Assembly: GCA_016888885.1 (NCBI GenBank) | Contig: CP069437.1 | Location: forward strand, 2,418,001-2,482,000 | Source of the DNA: Faucicola sp902506215 | GTDB taxonomy: Bacteria; Pseudomonadota; Gammaproteobacteria; Pseudomonadales; Moraxellaceae | Direction: 5' to 3' | Length of the DNA stretch: 64,000 nucleotides | In this document: piece by piece, positions 17,174 through 25,921 of the stretch | Layout: the number at the start of each line of letters is the position of its first letter | Position numbering within the stretch: the stretch's first letter is position 1 | Notes under the pieces: model-generated | Told to the model about the DNA's origin: nothing | The model's input: only the letters and a program-made list of their open reading frames with translations | The model's database searches: none | Made by a program: the position numbers and the translations under genes

Positions 17174-17533
17174 ATGCGACATCGTAACAGTGGAGTTAAG
17201 TTGGGTCGTACCAGCAGCCATCGTAAGGCCATGTTCCAAAATATGACCAACTCACTATTTGAACATGAACTCATCAAAACTACTCTTCCTAAAGCTAAAG
17301 AGCTTCGCCGTGTGGCAGAGCCGTTAATTACTTTGGCAAAAGAAGATTCAGTTGCTAACCGTCGTCTAGCGTTTAACCGCTTACGTAATAAAGCGACTGT
17401 AGGTAAATTATTCACGACACTAGGCCCACGCTATAAAGCGCGTCCAGGTGGTTATTTACGTATCATCAAATGTGGTTATCGCGATGGCGATGCTGCACCG
17501 ATGGCATACGTTGAATTAGTAGACCGTGACTAA
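17174..17533 (+). CDS. rplQ: 50S ribosomal protein L17
   Basis: 119 residues from ATG at 17174 (MRHRNSGVKLGRTSSHRKAM). AGGAAG at 17161-17166 is well spaced for it, and an upstream TTG in frame at 17168 is not needed. L17 lies near the tunnel exit. It closes the alpha operon and is followed by a strong terminator. Confidence 0.97.
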   Translation: MRHRNSGVKLGRTSSHRKAMFQNMTNSLFEHELIKTTLPKAKELRRVAEPLITLAKEDSVANRRLAFNRLRNKATVGKLFTTLGPRYKARPGGYLRIIKCGYRDGDAAPMAYVELVDRD

Positions 17534-17547
17534 TCATACTGATTAAA

Positions 17548-17582
17548 AAAACCCCATAGGTTCGCGCTTATGGGGTTTTTTG
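17548..17582 (+). terminator. Terminator of the alpha operon
   Basis: AAAACCCCATA at 17548-17558 pairs with TATGGGGTTTT at 17569-17579; the run of seven T covers 17576-17582. It lies 15 bases after the rplQ stop. Confidence 0.9.
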
Positions 17583-17618
17583 TTTATAGTGATAAATCCT
17601 CAATTTACCTTTGGAAAT

Positions 17619-18374
17619 ATGATGCAATTGAGTGTTGATGTGCTAGTGATGTTAACGTTGGTCGCAGGGATTGCAGGATTTTTAGATGCCATGGCAGGGG
17701 GTGGCGGCTTATTGACCATTCCTGCCCTGCTAATGGCAAATGTTCCTACGCTTTATACCTTGGGCACCAATAAGCTGCAAGCAACGGCAGGTTCGCTTTC
17801 TGCTTCTATTACCATGATACGCAAAGGCAAAATTCACCCTAAGCAAATTTGGCGTTCGATTATCGCCTGTTTTGTGGGAGCCGTGTTAGGCGCCATGGCT
17901 GTACAACTTTCTCCGCCAGTGCTATTAGCCAAAGGCATTCCTTTTTTAATCGCGCTTATTGGTATTTATTATTTGTTTGCCCCCAATATTGGTGAGGTCA
18001 AATCTGCACCAAGAATCAGCAAAAATACATGGCAATACGGGATGTCACCCTTGATTGGCTTTTATGATGGCTATTTGGGTCCTGGTACAGGGATGTTTTT
18101 TGCGCTAGGCGGTATCACCATGCGCGGCTTGGATATGATTACCGCGACTGCCAATGCCAAATTACTCAACTTTACCAGCAATGCCGCGTCGCTGATGTTT
18201 TTTATACTGGGTGGAAAAGTGCTTTGGTCAGTGGGGCTTGCTATGATGGTGGGGCAATTTATTGGTGCTTCATTGGGCGCGCAGATGGTGGTCAAAGGCG
18301 GTACCAAGTTTATTCGACCGGTGATTGTGGTGATGTGTTTTGCGATGCTAATTAAATATGTGTTTTTTTCTTAA
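17619..18374 (+). CDS. TSUP (TauE/SafE) family membrane transporter
   Basis: About 251 residues with seven or eight hydrophobic segments. The family repeat is visible: near the N-terminus GIAGFLDAMAGGGGLLTIPAL followed by GTNKLQAT, and in the second half GFYDGYLGPGTGMF followed by TANAKLLNFTSN. This is the TSUP/TauE group, which moves sulfite, sulfoacetate or related organosulfur anions across the inner membrane; the substrate is not readable here. The frame is open back to 17580, but that part overlaps the rplQ terminator; ATG at 17619 (or 17622) is the likely start. A second TSUP gene occurs at 33929-34741. Confidence 0.85.
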   Translation: MMQLSVDVLVMLTLVAGIAGFLDAMAGGGGLLTIPALLMANVPTLYTLGTNKLQATAGSLSASITMIRKGKIHPKQIWRSIIACFVGAVLGAMAVQLSPPVLLAKGIPFLIALIGIYYLFAPNIGEVKSAPRISKNTWQYGMSPLIGFYDGYLGPGTGMFFALGGITMRGLDMITATANAKLLNFTSNAASLMFFILGGKVLWSVGLAMMVGQFIGASLGAQMVVKGGTKFIRPVIVVMCFAMLIKYVFFS

Positions 18375-18427
18375 TAATTTTTATTTATGATAGCGGTAAC
18401 ATTATTCATACTTTGAGTATCGAGAAT

Positions 18428-18997
18428 ATGACAACTGAAATGATTTTAAGTATCTTTCTTGGGATTGGTTTGGCGGCGAGTACTGGATTTCGTGTGTTTG
18501 TACCGCTGTTTGCGCTCAGTTGTGCGGCATATTTTCATATTATTTCGCTCAATGACAGCTGGCAGTGGGTAGGCTCTACGCCTGCGTTAATTATTTTAGG
18601 CGTAGCCAGTATTGCAGAGTCGATCAGTTATTTAATCCCGTTGGTTGATCATGTTTTGGATACGGTTGCTGTACCGCTTGCTGGGATTGCAGGGACATTG
18701 GTCATGGCTTCGACATTGACTGATATGAGTCCTGCCATGACTTGGGCGCTAGCGATCATTGCTGGTGGCGGCGCCGCGGCTACGATAAAAGCTACAGCTG
18801 CCACCACGCGCGTGGCTTCGACTGCGACGACGGGCGGCTTGGCAAATCCCGCTGTTTCAGTGGCAGAGACCGGCACAGCGATTGGGCTGTCGGCTTTGTC
18901 GATTTTTTCACCGATTTTTGCGATGATTGCGTTAATCATTGGTTTACTGATGATGATTTGGGTGGTAATAATGGTTAAAAACCGCGTCAAACGCTAA
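18428..18997 (+). CDS. DUF4126 family membrane protein
   Basis: About 189 residues, strongly hydrophobic with four or five membrane segments. The start of the mature-looking part, LSIFLGIGLAASTGFRVFVP, and the later VDHVLDTVAVPLAGIAGTL fit the DUF4126 family, whose function is unknown. The frame runs upstream to a TTG at 18413; ATG at 18428 is chosen, and ATG 18440 is another candidate. The stop overlaps the stop of radC on the other strand by four bases (18994-18997). Confidence 0.8.
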   Translation: MTTEMILSIFLGIGLAASTGFRVFVPLFALSCAAYFHIISLNDSWQWVGSTPALIILGVASIAESISYLIPLVDHVLDTVAVPLAGIAGTLVMASTLTDMSPAMTWALAIIAGGGAAATIKATAATTRVASTATTGGLANPAVSVAETGTAIGLSALSIFSPIFAMIALIIGLLMMIWVVIMVKNRVKR

Positions 18998-19677
18998 GGC
19001 ATCTTGCCTGTTTCTTGTAAAGAAAGCGTGCCATCTTGACCCACGATAATATGGTCAATCAAAGTCATATCGACAAGCTGACACGCTTTTGCCAAACTGC
19101 GGGTAATTTCTAGATCTGCTTGTGACGCTGTGGCAGAGGTGCTTGGGTGATTATGGGCGATGATAAGCTGACTTGCCCCGTATTTTAACGCACAGCGCAA
19201 CACTTCTCGCACACACACCGAGCACGATGAAATACCACCTGTGAACAACACCTCATACTGGATTAAGGTGAGCTGATTAGTCAAAAACAGCACCGCAAAC
19301 ACCTCGCGATTGAGCGGTCGCAGCTGCGTAGTCAAATAGTCTTTGACCAACTGACTGGCGTTAAGGGTAGGGGCTTGTTTGACTTGGCTGGCAAGGTAGC
19401 GTTTGCCCATCTCAAGGCTTGCCAAAATCTGCGCGTATTTTGCCATGCCGATACCATGACACGCCATGACTGCTTCACTCGGCGCAGATAGTAACTGAGC
19501 CAGACTGCCAAATTTTTCAATCAAGCCACGAGCCAGTTCGATGGCGGATTGGTCTTTGGTGCCTGTGCGTAAGAATATTGCTAAAATCTCACTATCTGAT
19601 AAACTCTCAGCACCTTTTTGCAGTAGCTTCTCTCGGGGGCGCTCGTCTTGGTGCCAGTCTTTGATTGCCATGGGCAT
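18994..19677 (-). CDS. radC: RadC family protein (JAB1/MPN-like)
   Basis: 227 residues. The N-terminal helix-hairpin-helix region (LSDSEILAIFLRTG) is followed by the MPN/JAMM metalloprotease-like domain with HNHPSTSATASQAD, the expected HxHP, Ser and Asp metal-binding pattern. The name comes from a historic link to DNA repair, but the real role is unsettled. Compared with the common HNHPSGDPTPS, the Gly-Asp-Pro after Ser is replaced by Thr-Ser-Ala. Its 3' end overlaps DUF4126 tail to tail; upstream it faces coaBC across an 81-base gap with a 12-base palindrome (ATGATTAATCAT, 19691-19702). ATG at 19671 is another possible start. Confidence 0.92.
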   Translation of the reverse strand: MPMAIKDWHQDERPREKLLQKGAESLSDSEILAIFLRTGTKDQSAIELARGLIEKFGSLAQLLSAPSEAVMACHGIGMAKYAQILASLEMGKRYLASQVKQAPTLNASQLVKDYLTTQLRPLNREVFAVLFLTNQLTLIQYEVLFTGGISSCSVCVREVLRCALKYGASQLIIAHNHPSTSATASQADLEITRSLAKACQLVDMTLIDHIIVGQDGTLSLQETGKMP

Positions 19678-19758
19678 TTCCTAATAAATGATGATTAATC
19701 ATACCTAAAATGGCGGAAAATTGTTACTATAGGCGAAATTTTTTAGTGCTTTTATCTT

Positions 19759-21087
19759 ATGAAAAATATCCTTCTTGGTATTACAGGCGGCATTGCTGCC
19801 TACAAATCCGCCTCGTTTGCCCGACTATTGATCAAAAGTGGCTATGACGTCCGTGTTATTATGACGGCAAGCGCACAAGCCTTTATCACACCGTTAACGC
19901 TGCAGGCCTTGACGGGCAACCCAGTGCATATCGACTTGTTGGATGAGACCGCTGAGCTGGGAATGGGGCATATTGAACTGGCAAAATGGGCGGATTTGCT
20001 GATTATCGCGCCTGCTACCGCGAATACGATTGCTAAACTGGCCATGGGAATAGCGGATGATTTACTCACTACCGTTTGCCTTGCTACCGCTGCTCCGATT
20101 TTGGTGGCGCCTGCTATGAATCAGCAAATGTGGCAACATCCATCGGTCAAACTTAATTTGCAGACGTTAACCGACTATGATTATGAGATCATCCAACCAG
20201 CCAGCGGTGAGCAAGCCTGTGGTGATATCGGTGAGGGAAGATTGCCAGAGCCAGAGCAGTTGCTTGAATACGTGCAATATTTCATCGCAGCGCAAATCAC
20301 CCCGCAAGTATTGGCGGGCAAAAATGTGACAATCACCGCAGGTCCGACGATTGAAGCCATAGACCCTGTGCGCTATCTATCCAATCATTCCACAGGCAAA
20401 ATGGGTTTTGCGCTGGCAAAAGCGTGCCGTAATGCCGGCGCGAGGGTAACCTTGATCGTTGGGGGTAAAGTACCGCTGCCAACGCCACTACTGGTCAATC
20501 GTATCGATGTGTTATCGGCTGAAGAAATGCTAATGACCGCTCGCCAATGCGCCAGTGACGATATATGTGAGTGCCATGACCACCACCATCATGACCATGA
20601 CCACCCTCATCATGACCATGATCATCACCACCATCATGACCATGATGAATTCGGCAATGATATCGAAGTCGAACCTAGCAGCACAGCGACCGATATTTTT
20701 ATTGCCACTGCTGCGGTTGCCGATTATCGCACGCGTGATGTCGTGCCGCAAAAGATTAAAAAAACGCAAGCTCAGATGTCGCTGGATTTGGTGAAAAATC
20801 CTGATATTTTGGCGACCATTGCCGAAGAATTCCCTGAGGTTTTTGTGGTAGGATTTGCGGCAGAAACCCAAGATATCGAAAAATATGCTCGTGGCAAGCT
20901 TGACGCCAAAAACTTAGATATGATTGCTTGTAATGATGTATCCCGCACCGATATTGGTTTTGGCAGTGATGACAATGCCATGACGGTGTTTTTTAGGGAT
21001 AAAGCAGCAGGGGTGACACTAGAAAAGGCCAGTAAAGATAAAATCGCGGAACAATTGGTTGCCTTAATTGGAGAGCATTTGCATTAA
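19759..21087 (+). CDS. coaBC: Bifunctional phosphopantothenoylcysteine decarboxylase/synthetase with a His-rich insertion
   Basis: 442 residues. CoaBC makes 4'-phosphopantetheine in coenzyme A synthesis: CoaB joins cysteine to phosphopantothenate using CTP, CoaC decarboxylates the product with FMN. The CoaC half shows GITGGIAAYK, the PAMNQQMW motif and ACGDIGEGRLPEPEQ with its conserved Cys. The CoaB half has ITAGPTIEAIDPVRYLSN, STGKMGFALA, AAVADYR and the KIKK segment. Between STGKMGF and AAVADYR lies an unusual tract at residues 270-296: two Cys, then 16 His and 7 Asp within 24 residues. This is absent from ordinary CoaB and explains the extra length (E. coli 406). The tract could bind Zn, Ni or Cu. 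Confidence 0.95.
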   Translation: MKNILLGITGGIAAYKSASFARLLIKSGYDVRVIMTASAQAFITPLTLQALTGNPVHIDLLDETAELGMGHIELAKWADLLIIAPATANTIAKLAMGIADDLLTTVCLATAAPILVAPAMNQQMWQHPSVKLNLQTLTDYDYEIIQPASGEQACGDIGEGRLPEPEQLLEYVQYFIAAQITPQVLAGKNVTITAGPTIEAIDPVRYLSNHSTGKMGFALAKACRNAGARVTLIVGGKVPLPTPLLVNRIDVLSAEEMLMTARQCASDDICECHDHHHHDHDHPHHDHDHHHHHDHDEFGNDIEVEPSSTATDIFIATAAVADYRTRDVVPQKIKKTQAQMSLDLVKNPDILATIAEEFPEVFVVGFAAETQDIEKYARGKLDAKNLDMIACNDVSRTDIGFGSDDNAMTVFFRDKAAGVTLEKASKDKIAEQLVALIGEHLH

Positions 21088-21093
21088 CCACCC

Positions 21094-21125
21094 AAAAAAG
21101 CTGGGTACAATCACGCAGCTTTTTT
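21094..21125 (+). terminator. Terminator after coaBC
   Basis: AAAAAAGCTG at 21094-21103 pairs with CAGCTTTTTT at 21116-21125 around a 12-base loop. It can work in both directions. The remaining bases to the rsmI stop (21126-21287) hold no gene; a 9-bp hairpin (21264-21272 with 21280-21288) touches the rsmI stop codon. Confidence 0.8.
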
Positions 21126-21287
21126 GCATTAAATAACTCTTTTGCATTAACTAAAGTGCGTCTTAGGTTGTTTTAGCTTTCAGCCGCTAATTAGTTTGGT
21201 GCTAATGATTAGTGGTAGTTGCGATTTTAGCGATGGCTAGTATCTCTCATCGCTTGATGGGGTAACGCTGATGAAAAGTATCAGCGT

Positions 21288-22133
21288 TTATTCTACTATC
21301 CGTTGTAATTGTAAAGCTCTGTCATACAAAGCATTTTTCTTTGCGCCTGTGATATCGCTTGCGAGCTGTGCGGCTTTTTTCACCGACAAATCTTGCAATA
21401 GTCGTTTTAGCAACGCATCGTGTTTACCGTCATCATTGACAGAATCATTTGCCCCAGCGACCACCAGTACCATTTCCCCTTTTTGCTGATTGGCATCGCT
21501 TGCAACAAACTGCTTTAATTCGCCCAAAGTCGATGGATAAATGGTTTCAAACGTTTTGGTTAGCTCACGGCAAAACGTCACTTGTCGATTGTCGCCAAGC
21601 ACCGTAATCATGTCATCGATACATTCAACAATACGATGGGGCGCTTCATAAAAAATCAGCGTAGCGGTTAAATCCTTGATTTTAGTCAATTCGCTTTGTC
21701 GTCCTGTGGTTTTGGCAGGCAAAAAGCCATAAAAATAAAACTTGTCTGAAGGTAATCCTGCGACCGATAAGGCGGCTATGGCAGCACTGGCGCCGACAAC
21801 CGGCGAGACTTTGATATCGGCTTGGTGACAGGCACGCACCAGCCGAAAACCAGGGTCGCTAATAAGTGGGGTGCCGGCATCACTGATAAGGGCGATACTT
21901 TGCCCTGACTGTAATATCTCAATTAATTTAGGGGTCTGTACTTCAGCATTGTGGTCGTGATAAGCCCAAGTTTTGGTGGGGATGTTAAAGTGATTGAGCA
22001 GTTTGCCCGAGGTACGGGTGTCCTCACAGGCGATGATAGCCACGCTTTTTAGGCAGTCGATGGCGTGGGCGGTGATATCGGATAAATTACCAATCGGGGT
22101 GGCGACGATATAGAGTGTGCCGTTTTGCTGCAT
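21288..22133 (-). CDS. rsmI: 16S rRNA (cytidine-1402-2'-O)-methyltransferase
   Basis: 281 residues of the tetrapyrrole methylase-like fold. The N-terminus LYIVATPIGNLSDIT and the motifs CEDTRTSGKLL, ISDAGTPLISDPG and FYEAPHRI are those of RsmI, which methylates the 2'-O of C1402 in 16S rRNA using S-adenosylmethionine. Length is normal (E. coli 286). It is divergent from the secreted protein at 22202, with only 68 bases between the starts. Confidence 0.96.
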   Translation of the reverse strand: MQQNGTLYIVATPIGNLSDITAHAIDCLKSVAIIACEDTRTSGKLLNHFNIPTKTWAYHDHNAEVQTPKLIEILQSGQSIALISDAGTPLISDPGFRLVRACHQADIKVSPVVGASAAIAALSVAGLPSDKFYFYGFLPAKTTGRQSELTKIKDLTATLIFYEAPHRIVECIDDMITVLGDNRQVTFCRELTKTFETIYPSTLGELKQFVASDANQQKGEMVLVVAGANDSVNDDGKHDALLKRLLQDLSVKKAAQLASDITGAKKNALYDRALQLQRIVE

Positions 22134-22201
22134 GATTTTCTCAAATTTTGCTAAATATTGGTGGTATTATAAGGTGTTTTCTGGGGAAAAAAGGATTTGT
22201 G

Positions 22202-22756
22202 ATGAAAACAATTTGCTTTGCTATTTTAAGTGTAAGTTTAATTTCAACCGCAGAGGCTTGTTTACCCTCATCTTCTGCCGATGTGTTGGTCGGAAGAATT
22301 GCCAGTATCGAAAAAGGCGGTGAATTGCAACGTGAAAGCCACGCAAAGCAAGGTTTTGGCTTAAAATTCACCGATTATCACTGGGCATTTCGCACGTGGT
22401 ATCAACGGCTTATTTTGCCATCGGCGCAGCGTTTTGAAGGTGTTTTTGCCATTAACTCATTAAAACCCAACGATATCGTTGTGGCATTAGCGAGTCATTA
22501 TGGGGGTAAACCGCATAATTACCGCATTGATAGTGTGGCAAAGCTGACTTGTCAAAACAACAAGCTGGTTTTACAAAATCCGTTGGTGATACCCGTCAGT
22601 TGGAATCGACAACAGCAACGATGTGGGATTGGTAAAAATTATGCAGGGATTTTGGATAGCTTTATCGACAACAACCAAGCCTATTATTTGGCAAAATTAC
22701 AGCAAAAATACCCAACTTGTGCCGCTTTAGAAAAAGCCTTTGCAACAGTAAAATAA
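22202..22756 (+). CDS. Secreted protein of unknown function
   Basis: 184 residues from ATG at 22202; AAGG at 22190-22193 is a suitable ribosome binding site, so the longer frame back to 22148 is not used. The N-terminus MKTICFAILSVSLISTAEA is a signal peptide, cut before Cys20; AEAC is not a good lipobox, so signal peptidase I is more likely than lipidation, though not certain. The mature part has cysteines that could form disulfides (C20, and CQNN, CGIG and CAAL further on). I do not recognise the family. yraN follows after 7 bases, so the two probably share a transcript. Confidence 0.7.
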   Translation: MKTICFAILSVSLISTAEACLPSSSADVLVGRIASIEKGGELQRESHAKQGFGLKFTDYHWAFRTWYQRLILPSAQRFEGVFAINSLKPNDIVVALASHYGGKPHNYRIDSVAKLTCQNNKLVLQNPLVIPVSWNRQQQRCGIGKNYAGILDSFIDNNQAYYLAKLQQKYPTCAALEKAFATVK

Positions 22757-22763
22757 CCCAACA

Positions 22764-23168
22764 ATGAAACTCACCGCCCCAAAACAGCGCCAAGGCGACT
22801 ATTATGAAACCCTCGCCAAACACTACCTTGAAGCGCAAGGTTTAACGTTTTTTGCCAAAAACTGGCACTACAAAAACTTGGGCGAGCTTGATTTGGTGAT
22901 GCTTGAGCCGACACAAAAAACCCCTTGCCTCGTCATTGTCGAAGTGCGTCAACGAAAAGCCAGCCAATTTGGCACAAGTTTAGACAGTATCACCCCTGCC
23001 AAACAACGCAAAATCATTAAAACCACCGCAGCTTTTTTACAAGCGCATCCACAATTTGATAACTTTGATATTCGCTTTGATGTGGTAAGTTATGAAGGCG
23101 TTCAAGTTGCAGGGCAGGCTGTTATGCCAATGCCTACATGGATTAAGGACGCTTTTGGCGTAAATTAA
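22764..23168 (+). CDS. yraN: YraN/UPF0102 family nuclease-like protein
   Basis: 134 residues. The pattern GDYYETLAKHYLEAQG, then NLGELDLVM and IVEVRQRK fits the UPF0102 family, a small PD-(D/E)xK-type nuclease fold with E, D and ExK-like residues in place. Its role is not settled; links with DNA uptake or Holliday-junction-like functions have been suggested for the family. In many gammaproteobacteria it sits next to rsmI, as here. Confidence 0.85.
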   Translation: MKLTAPKQRQGDYYETLAKHYLEAQGLTFFAKNWHYKNLGELDLVMLEPTQKTPCLVIVEVRQRKASQFGTSLDSITPAKQRKIIKTTAAFLQAHPQFDNFDIRFDVVSYEGVQVAGQAVMPMPTWIKDAFGVN

Positions 23169-23260
23169 GCATTTTGTATAACGTATAAACTTAGCAAAAA
23201 TTATGCTATGCTACGCAGCAAAATAGTATAATTTTACCCCTCTTTTATTAGGTATTTCCC

Positions 23261-23518
23261 ATGAACGCACAAGATTTAATTACTTTACTACAACCCCATT
23301 TTCCAAGTGGCAAAATCGAAGCCGCCAATCAAGGCAACAAATTTGATGTGCGCGTGGTGGATGACAGCTTTGAGGGTAAACGTGCTGTCGCGCGTCAACA
23401 AGCCGTGTTGGGGTTGGTGTCTGATAAATTTGCGTCAGGTGAAATCCATGCACTGAATATCCAAGCGTTGACCTATGCCCAGTGGCATGAGATGCAAGCT
23501 AAACAAGCTGCGCAGTAA
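23261..23518 (+). CDS. ibaG: BolA family protein (IbaG-like)
   Basis: 85 residues with the BolA fold (VRVVDDSFEGKRAVARQQAV, then the C-terminal helix with HALNIQALT). Small BolA proteins directly before murA are IbaG/YrbA; they work with monothiol glutaredoxins in Fe-S handling and affect acid and envelope stress. murA starts 20 bases after its stop, so they form one unit. A good -10 element, TATAAT at 23227-23232, lies 28 bases before the ATG, without a convincing -35. Confidence 0.88.
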   Translation: MNAQDLITLLQPHFPSGKIEAANQGNKFDVRVVDDSFEGKRAVARQQAVLGLVSDKFASGEIHALNIQALTYAQWHEMQAKQAAQ

Positions 23519-23538
23519 GCCATTTTTAGGAGAAACAC

Positions 23539-24804
23539 ATGGATAAATTTTTAATCACGGGTGGCACTCAAGTTAAAGGGGAAGTGGTCATCTCTGGTGC
23601 AAAAAATGCGGCATTACCCTTGCTTGCGGCAATGATTTTGGCAGAAACCCCCGTCACCCTGCACAATGTACCGACACTCAAAGACGTCAATACCTTGGTC
23701 AAATTGATTGCGGGCACGGGTATCACCATTGAAAAGAACGGCGATACGGTGACTTGCGATACCAGTACCATCAATAGCTACTATGCCCCGTATGAGCTGG
23801 TCAAAACCATGCGTGCATCGATTTTGGTATTGGGACCGCTGCTTGCACGCTTTGGGCAGGCTGAAGTATCGCTACCTGGTGGCTGCGCAATTGGCTCACG
23901 CCCTGTTGACCAACATCTAAAAGCCTTGGAAGCGATGGGAGCGACCATTACCGTTGAAAATGGCTATGTCAAAGCCAAAGCACCCGCTAGCGGTCGGCTA
24001 AAAGGTTGTCATTTCACCTTTGATATGGTCACGGTTGGCGGCACTGAAAATACCATCATGGCAGCGGCATTGGCGGAAGGAACCACGCACCTAGAAAACT
24101 GTGCGCGTGAACCAGAAGTGGTTGATTTGGCTAATATGCTTGTCAAAATGGGCGCAAAAATTGAAGGCATTGGCACCGCTTATATGACCATTGAAGGCGT
24201 TGATAAATTAAATGGCTGTGAGTACTCAGTAGTACCAGACCGTATCGAAACAGGCTCATATCTTGCGCTTGCTATGATGACAGGTGGGGAAGTGACTGCC
24301 AAAAAAACCGAAGCAAGCTTGATGCAATCCGTGCTGAAAAAATTTGAAGAAATGGGCGCACAAGTTACTGTTGGCAGCGACTGGATTAATGTCAAAATGG
24401 CGGGTCGTCCAAAAGCCGTTGATATCCGCACATTACCACACCCTGCGTTCCCAACCGATATGCAAGCCCAGCTCATGACAGTTTGCTGTATTGCAGAAGG
24501 CACCAGTACCATTATTGAAAATATTTTTGAAAATCGCTACATGCATGTCCCTGAGCTGCAACGTATGGGCGCCAATATCAAAGTCGATGGTCATACCGCC
24601 GTTGTTCAAGGCGTCGATAAGCTCAATGCTGCGCCTGTCATTGCAACCGATTTACGCGCCTCTATGTCACTGGTAATGGCAGCGGTGGCAGCCAAAGGCG
24701 AGACCTGTATCGAGCGCATTTACCACATTGACCGTGGTTATGAATATGTGGAAGATAAACTGCGCGGCTTGGGCGTCACCATTGAGCGGGTAAAAGGCGA
24801 ATAA
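23539..24804 (+). CDS. murA: UDP-N-acetylglucosamine 1-carboxyvinyltransferase
   Basis: 421 residues, typical size. MurA transfers enolpyruvate from PEP to UDP-GlcNAc, the first committed step of peptidoglycan synthesis in the cytoplasm. C116 in LPGGCAIGSRPVDQH is the active-site Cys that fosfomycin alkylates, so no intrinsic target-based resistance is expected from this position. GAKNAALPLLAA near the N-terminus and VPDRIETGSYL are conserved. AGGAG lies before the ATG. hisG follows after 13 bases, an order common in this bacterial group. Confidence 0.97.
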   Translation: MDKFLITGGTQVKGEVVISGAKNAALPLLAAMILAETPVTLHNVPTLKDVNTLVKLIAGTGITIEKNGDTVTCDTSTINSYYAPYELVKTMRASILVLGPLLARFGQAEVSLPGGCAIGSRPVDQHLKALEAMGATITVENGYVKAKAPASGRLKGCHFTFDMVTVGGTENTIMAAALAEGTTHLENCAREPEVVDLANMLVKMGAKIEGIGTAYMTIEGVDKLNGCEYSVVPDRIETGSYLALAMMTGGEVTAKKTEASLMQSVLKKFEEMGAQVTVGSDWINVKMAGRPKAVDIRTLPHPAFPTDMQAQLMTVCCIAEGTSTIIENIFENRYMHVPELQRMGANIKVDGHTAVVQGVDKLNAAPVIATDLRASMSLVMAAVAAKGETCIERIYHIDRGYEYVEDKLRGLGVTIERVKGE

Positions 24805-24817
24805 CAGGTATAAGACA

Positions 24818-25480
24818 ATGACACAAGCAAATGATGCCAATTATAACGGTCTTACCTTAGCGTTATCCAAAGGGCGAATCTTAAAAGATACCTTGCCCCT
24901 GCTAAAAAAGGCAGGTATCGAACTACTTGAAGACCCAGAAGAATCACGTAAACTGATTTTCCCGACCACGCATGCTGACGTGCGGATTTTGATTTTACGT
25001 GCCAGTGACGTGCCAACCTATGTGGAGCATGGGGCGGCAGATTTTGGTGTAGCGGGTAAAGACGTACTAATGGAGCATGGCTCAAGCAATTTATATGAAT
25101 TGCTCGACTTACAAATTGCCAAATGCCGTTTGATGACGGCAGGTAAAGTGGGGCTACAATTACCCAGTCGTCGTCTTCGAATTGCCACCAAATATGTCAA
25201 TGTGACGCGCGCGTTTTTTGCCAGTCGCGGTGAACAAGTGGATGTGATTAAGCTATATGGTTCCATGGAACTTGCGCCCTTAGTAGGCTTGGGAGATTTG
25301 ATTGTGGATGTGGTCGATACCGGTAATACCTTAAGAGCCAATGGTCTAGAGCCGCGCCAAGAGATTTGCCAAGTCTCTTCGCGTTTGATTGTCAATCAAG
25401 TCAGTTATAAACGCAAATTTGCGCTGCTTGAGCCAATCATTGAAAGCTTCAAGCAAAGCGTCGCTGATAACACCCAGTAA
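24818..25480 (+). CDS. hisG: ATP phosphoribosyltransferase, short form
   Basis: 220 residues, the short HisG form that lacks the C-terminal regulatory domain and needs HisZ as a partner; hisZ is not in this window. It catalyses the first step of histidine synthesis from ATP and PRPP. Seen motifs are LALSKGRILKDTLPLL, DFGVAGKDVL and the PRPP loop region DLIVDVVDTGNTLRAN. It is coupled to murA and separated by 16 bases from a gamma-glutamylcyclotransferase-like gene. Confidence 0.96.
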   Translation: MTQANDANYNGLTLALSKGRILKDTLPLLKKAGIELLEDPEESRKLIFPTTHADVRILILRASDVPTYVEHGAADFGVAGKDVLMEHGSSNLYELLDLQIAKCRLMTAGKVGLQLPSRRLRIATKYVNVTRAFFASRGEQVDVIKLYGSMELAPLVGLGDLIVDVVDTGNTLRANGLEPRQEICQVSSRLIVNQVSYKRKFALLEPIIESFKQSVADNTQ

Positions 25481-25496
25481 GGTTTCAAAAATCACC

Positions 25497-25844
25497 ATGA
25501 TACAGCATCTTTTTGTGTATGGCACGCTAGCGCCCAATCGCGACAACCACGCTATCATGACACCTATCAACAACGGCAGTTGGCAGCCTGCGACTATTCG
25601 TGGGCATTTGATGCCAGATGGCGGTTGGGGCTCGGCGCTCGGATTTCCTGCAGTCATCCCCGATGAACAAGGCGACATGGTAGCGGGCTTGGTATTCTCG
25701 TCGGATGATTTGGTCAATCATTGGGCGCGGCTAGATGAGTTTGAAGGTGAAGCCTATCAGCGCATTGAAGTAACCGCCACGCTTGACAATGGTGCAAAAA
25801 TCCAAACCTTTATGTATGCACTCGACAATCTACAGCATTATTAA
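25497..25844 (+). CDS. Gamma-glutamylcyclotransferase-like (AIG2/GGCT) protein
   Basis: 115 residues from ATG at 25497 (MIQHLFVYGTLAPNRDNH). The family pattern is visible: VYGTL forms the oxyanion/phosphate-like pocket, and LDEFEGEAYQR contains the Glu expected as the general acid-base. Proteins of this fold open or close gamma-glutamyl amides; substrate unknown. The frame is open further upstream but that part overlaps hisG. It ends shortly before a strong terminator, so it closes the ibaG-murA-hisG unit. Confidence 0.85.
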   Translation: MIQHLFVYGTLAPNRDNHAIMTPINNGSWQPATIRGHLMPDGGWGSALGFPAVIPDEQGDMVAGLVFSSDDLVNHWARLDEFEGEAYQRIEVTATLDNGAKIQTFMYALDNLQHY

Positions 25845-25891
25845 AGTTGTCTTTGAAGATAAAAACATTGAAAATCAAGACATTGAAAATT

Positions 25892-25921
25892 AAAAAAGAC
25901 GTTATTAAGACGTCTTTTTTT
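25892..25921 (+). terminator. Terminator of the ibaG-murA-hisG unit
   Basis: AAAAAAGACGT at 25892-25902 pairs with ACGTCTTTTTT at 25910-25920 with a 7-base loop and ends in a run of seven T. Confidence 0.85.

Noticed and set aside
18742..18978. 78-codon Gly/Asp/Cys-rich frame inside DUF4126
   Set aside because: It is a frame-shifted shadow of an Ala/Gly-rich membrane segment.
20555..20794. A frame opposite or shifted to the CoaB His-rich tract coding for Met/Thr-rich or Met/Val-rich protein
   Set aside because: It is produced by the CAT/GAC repeat read in other frames; coaBC is continuous with all its motifs.
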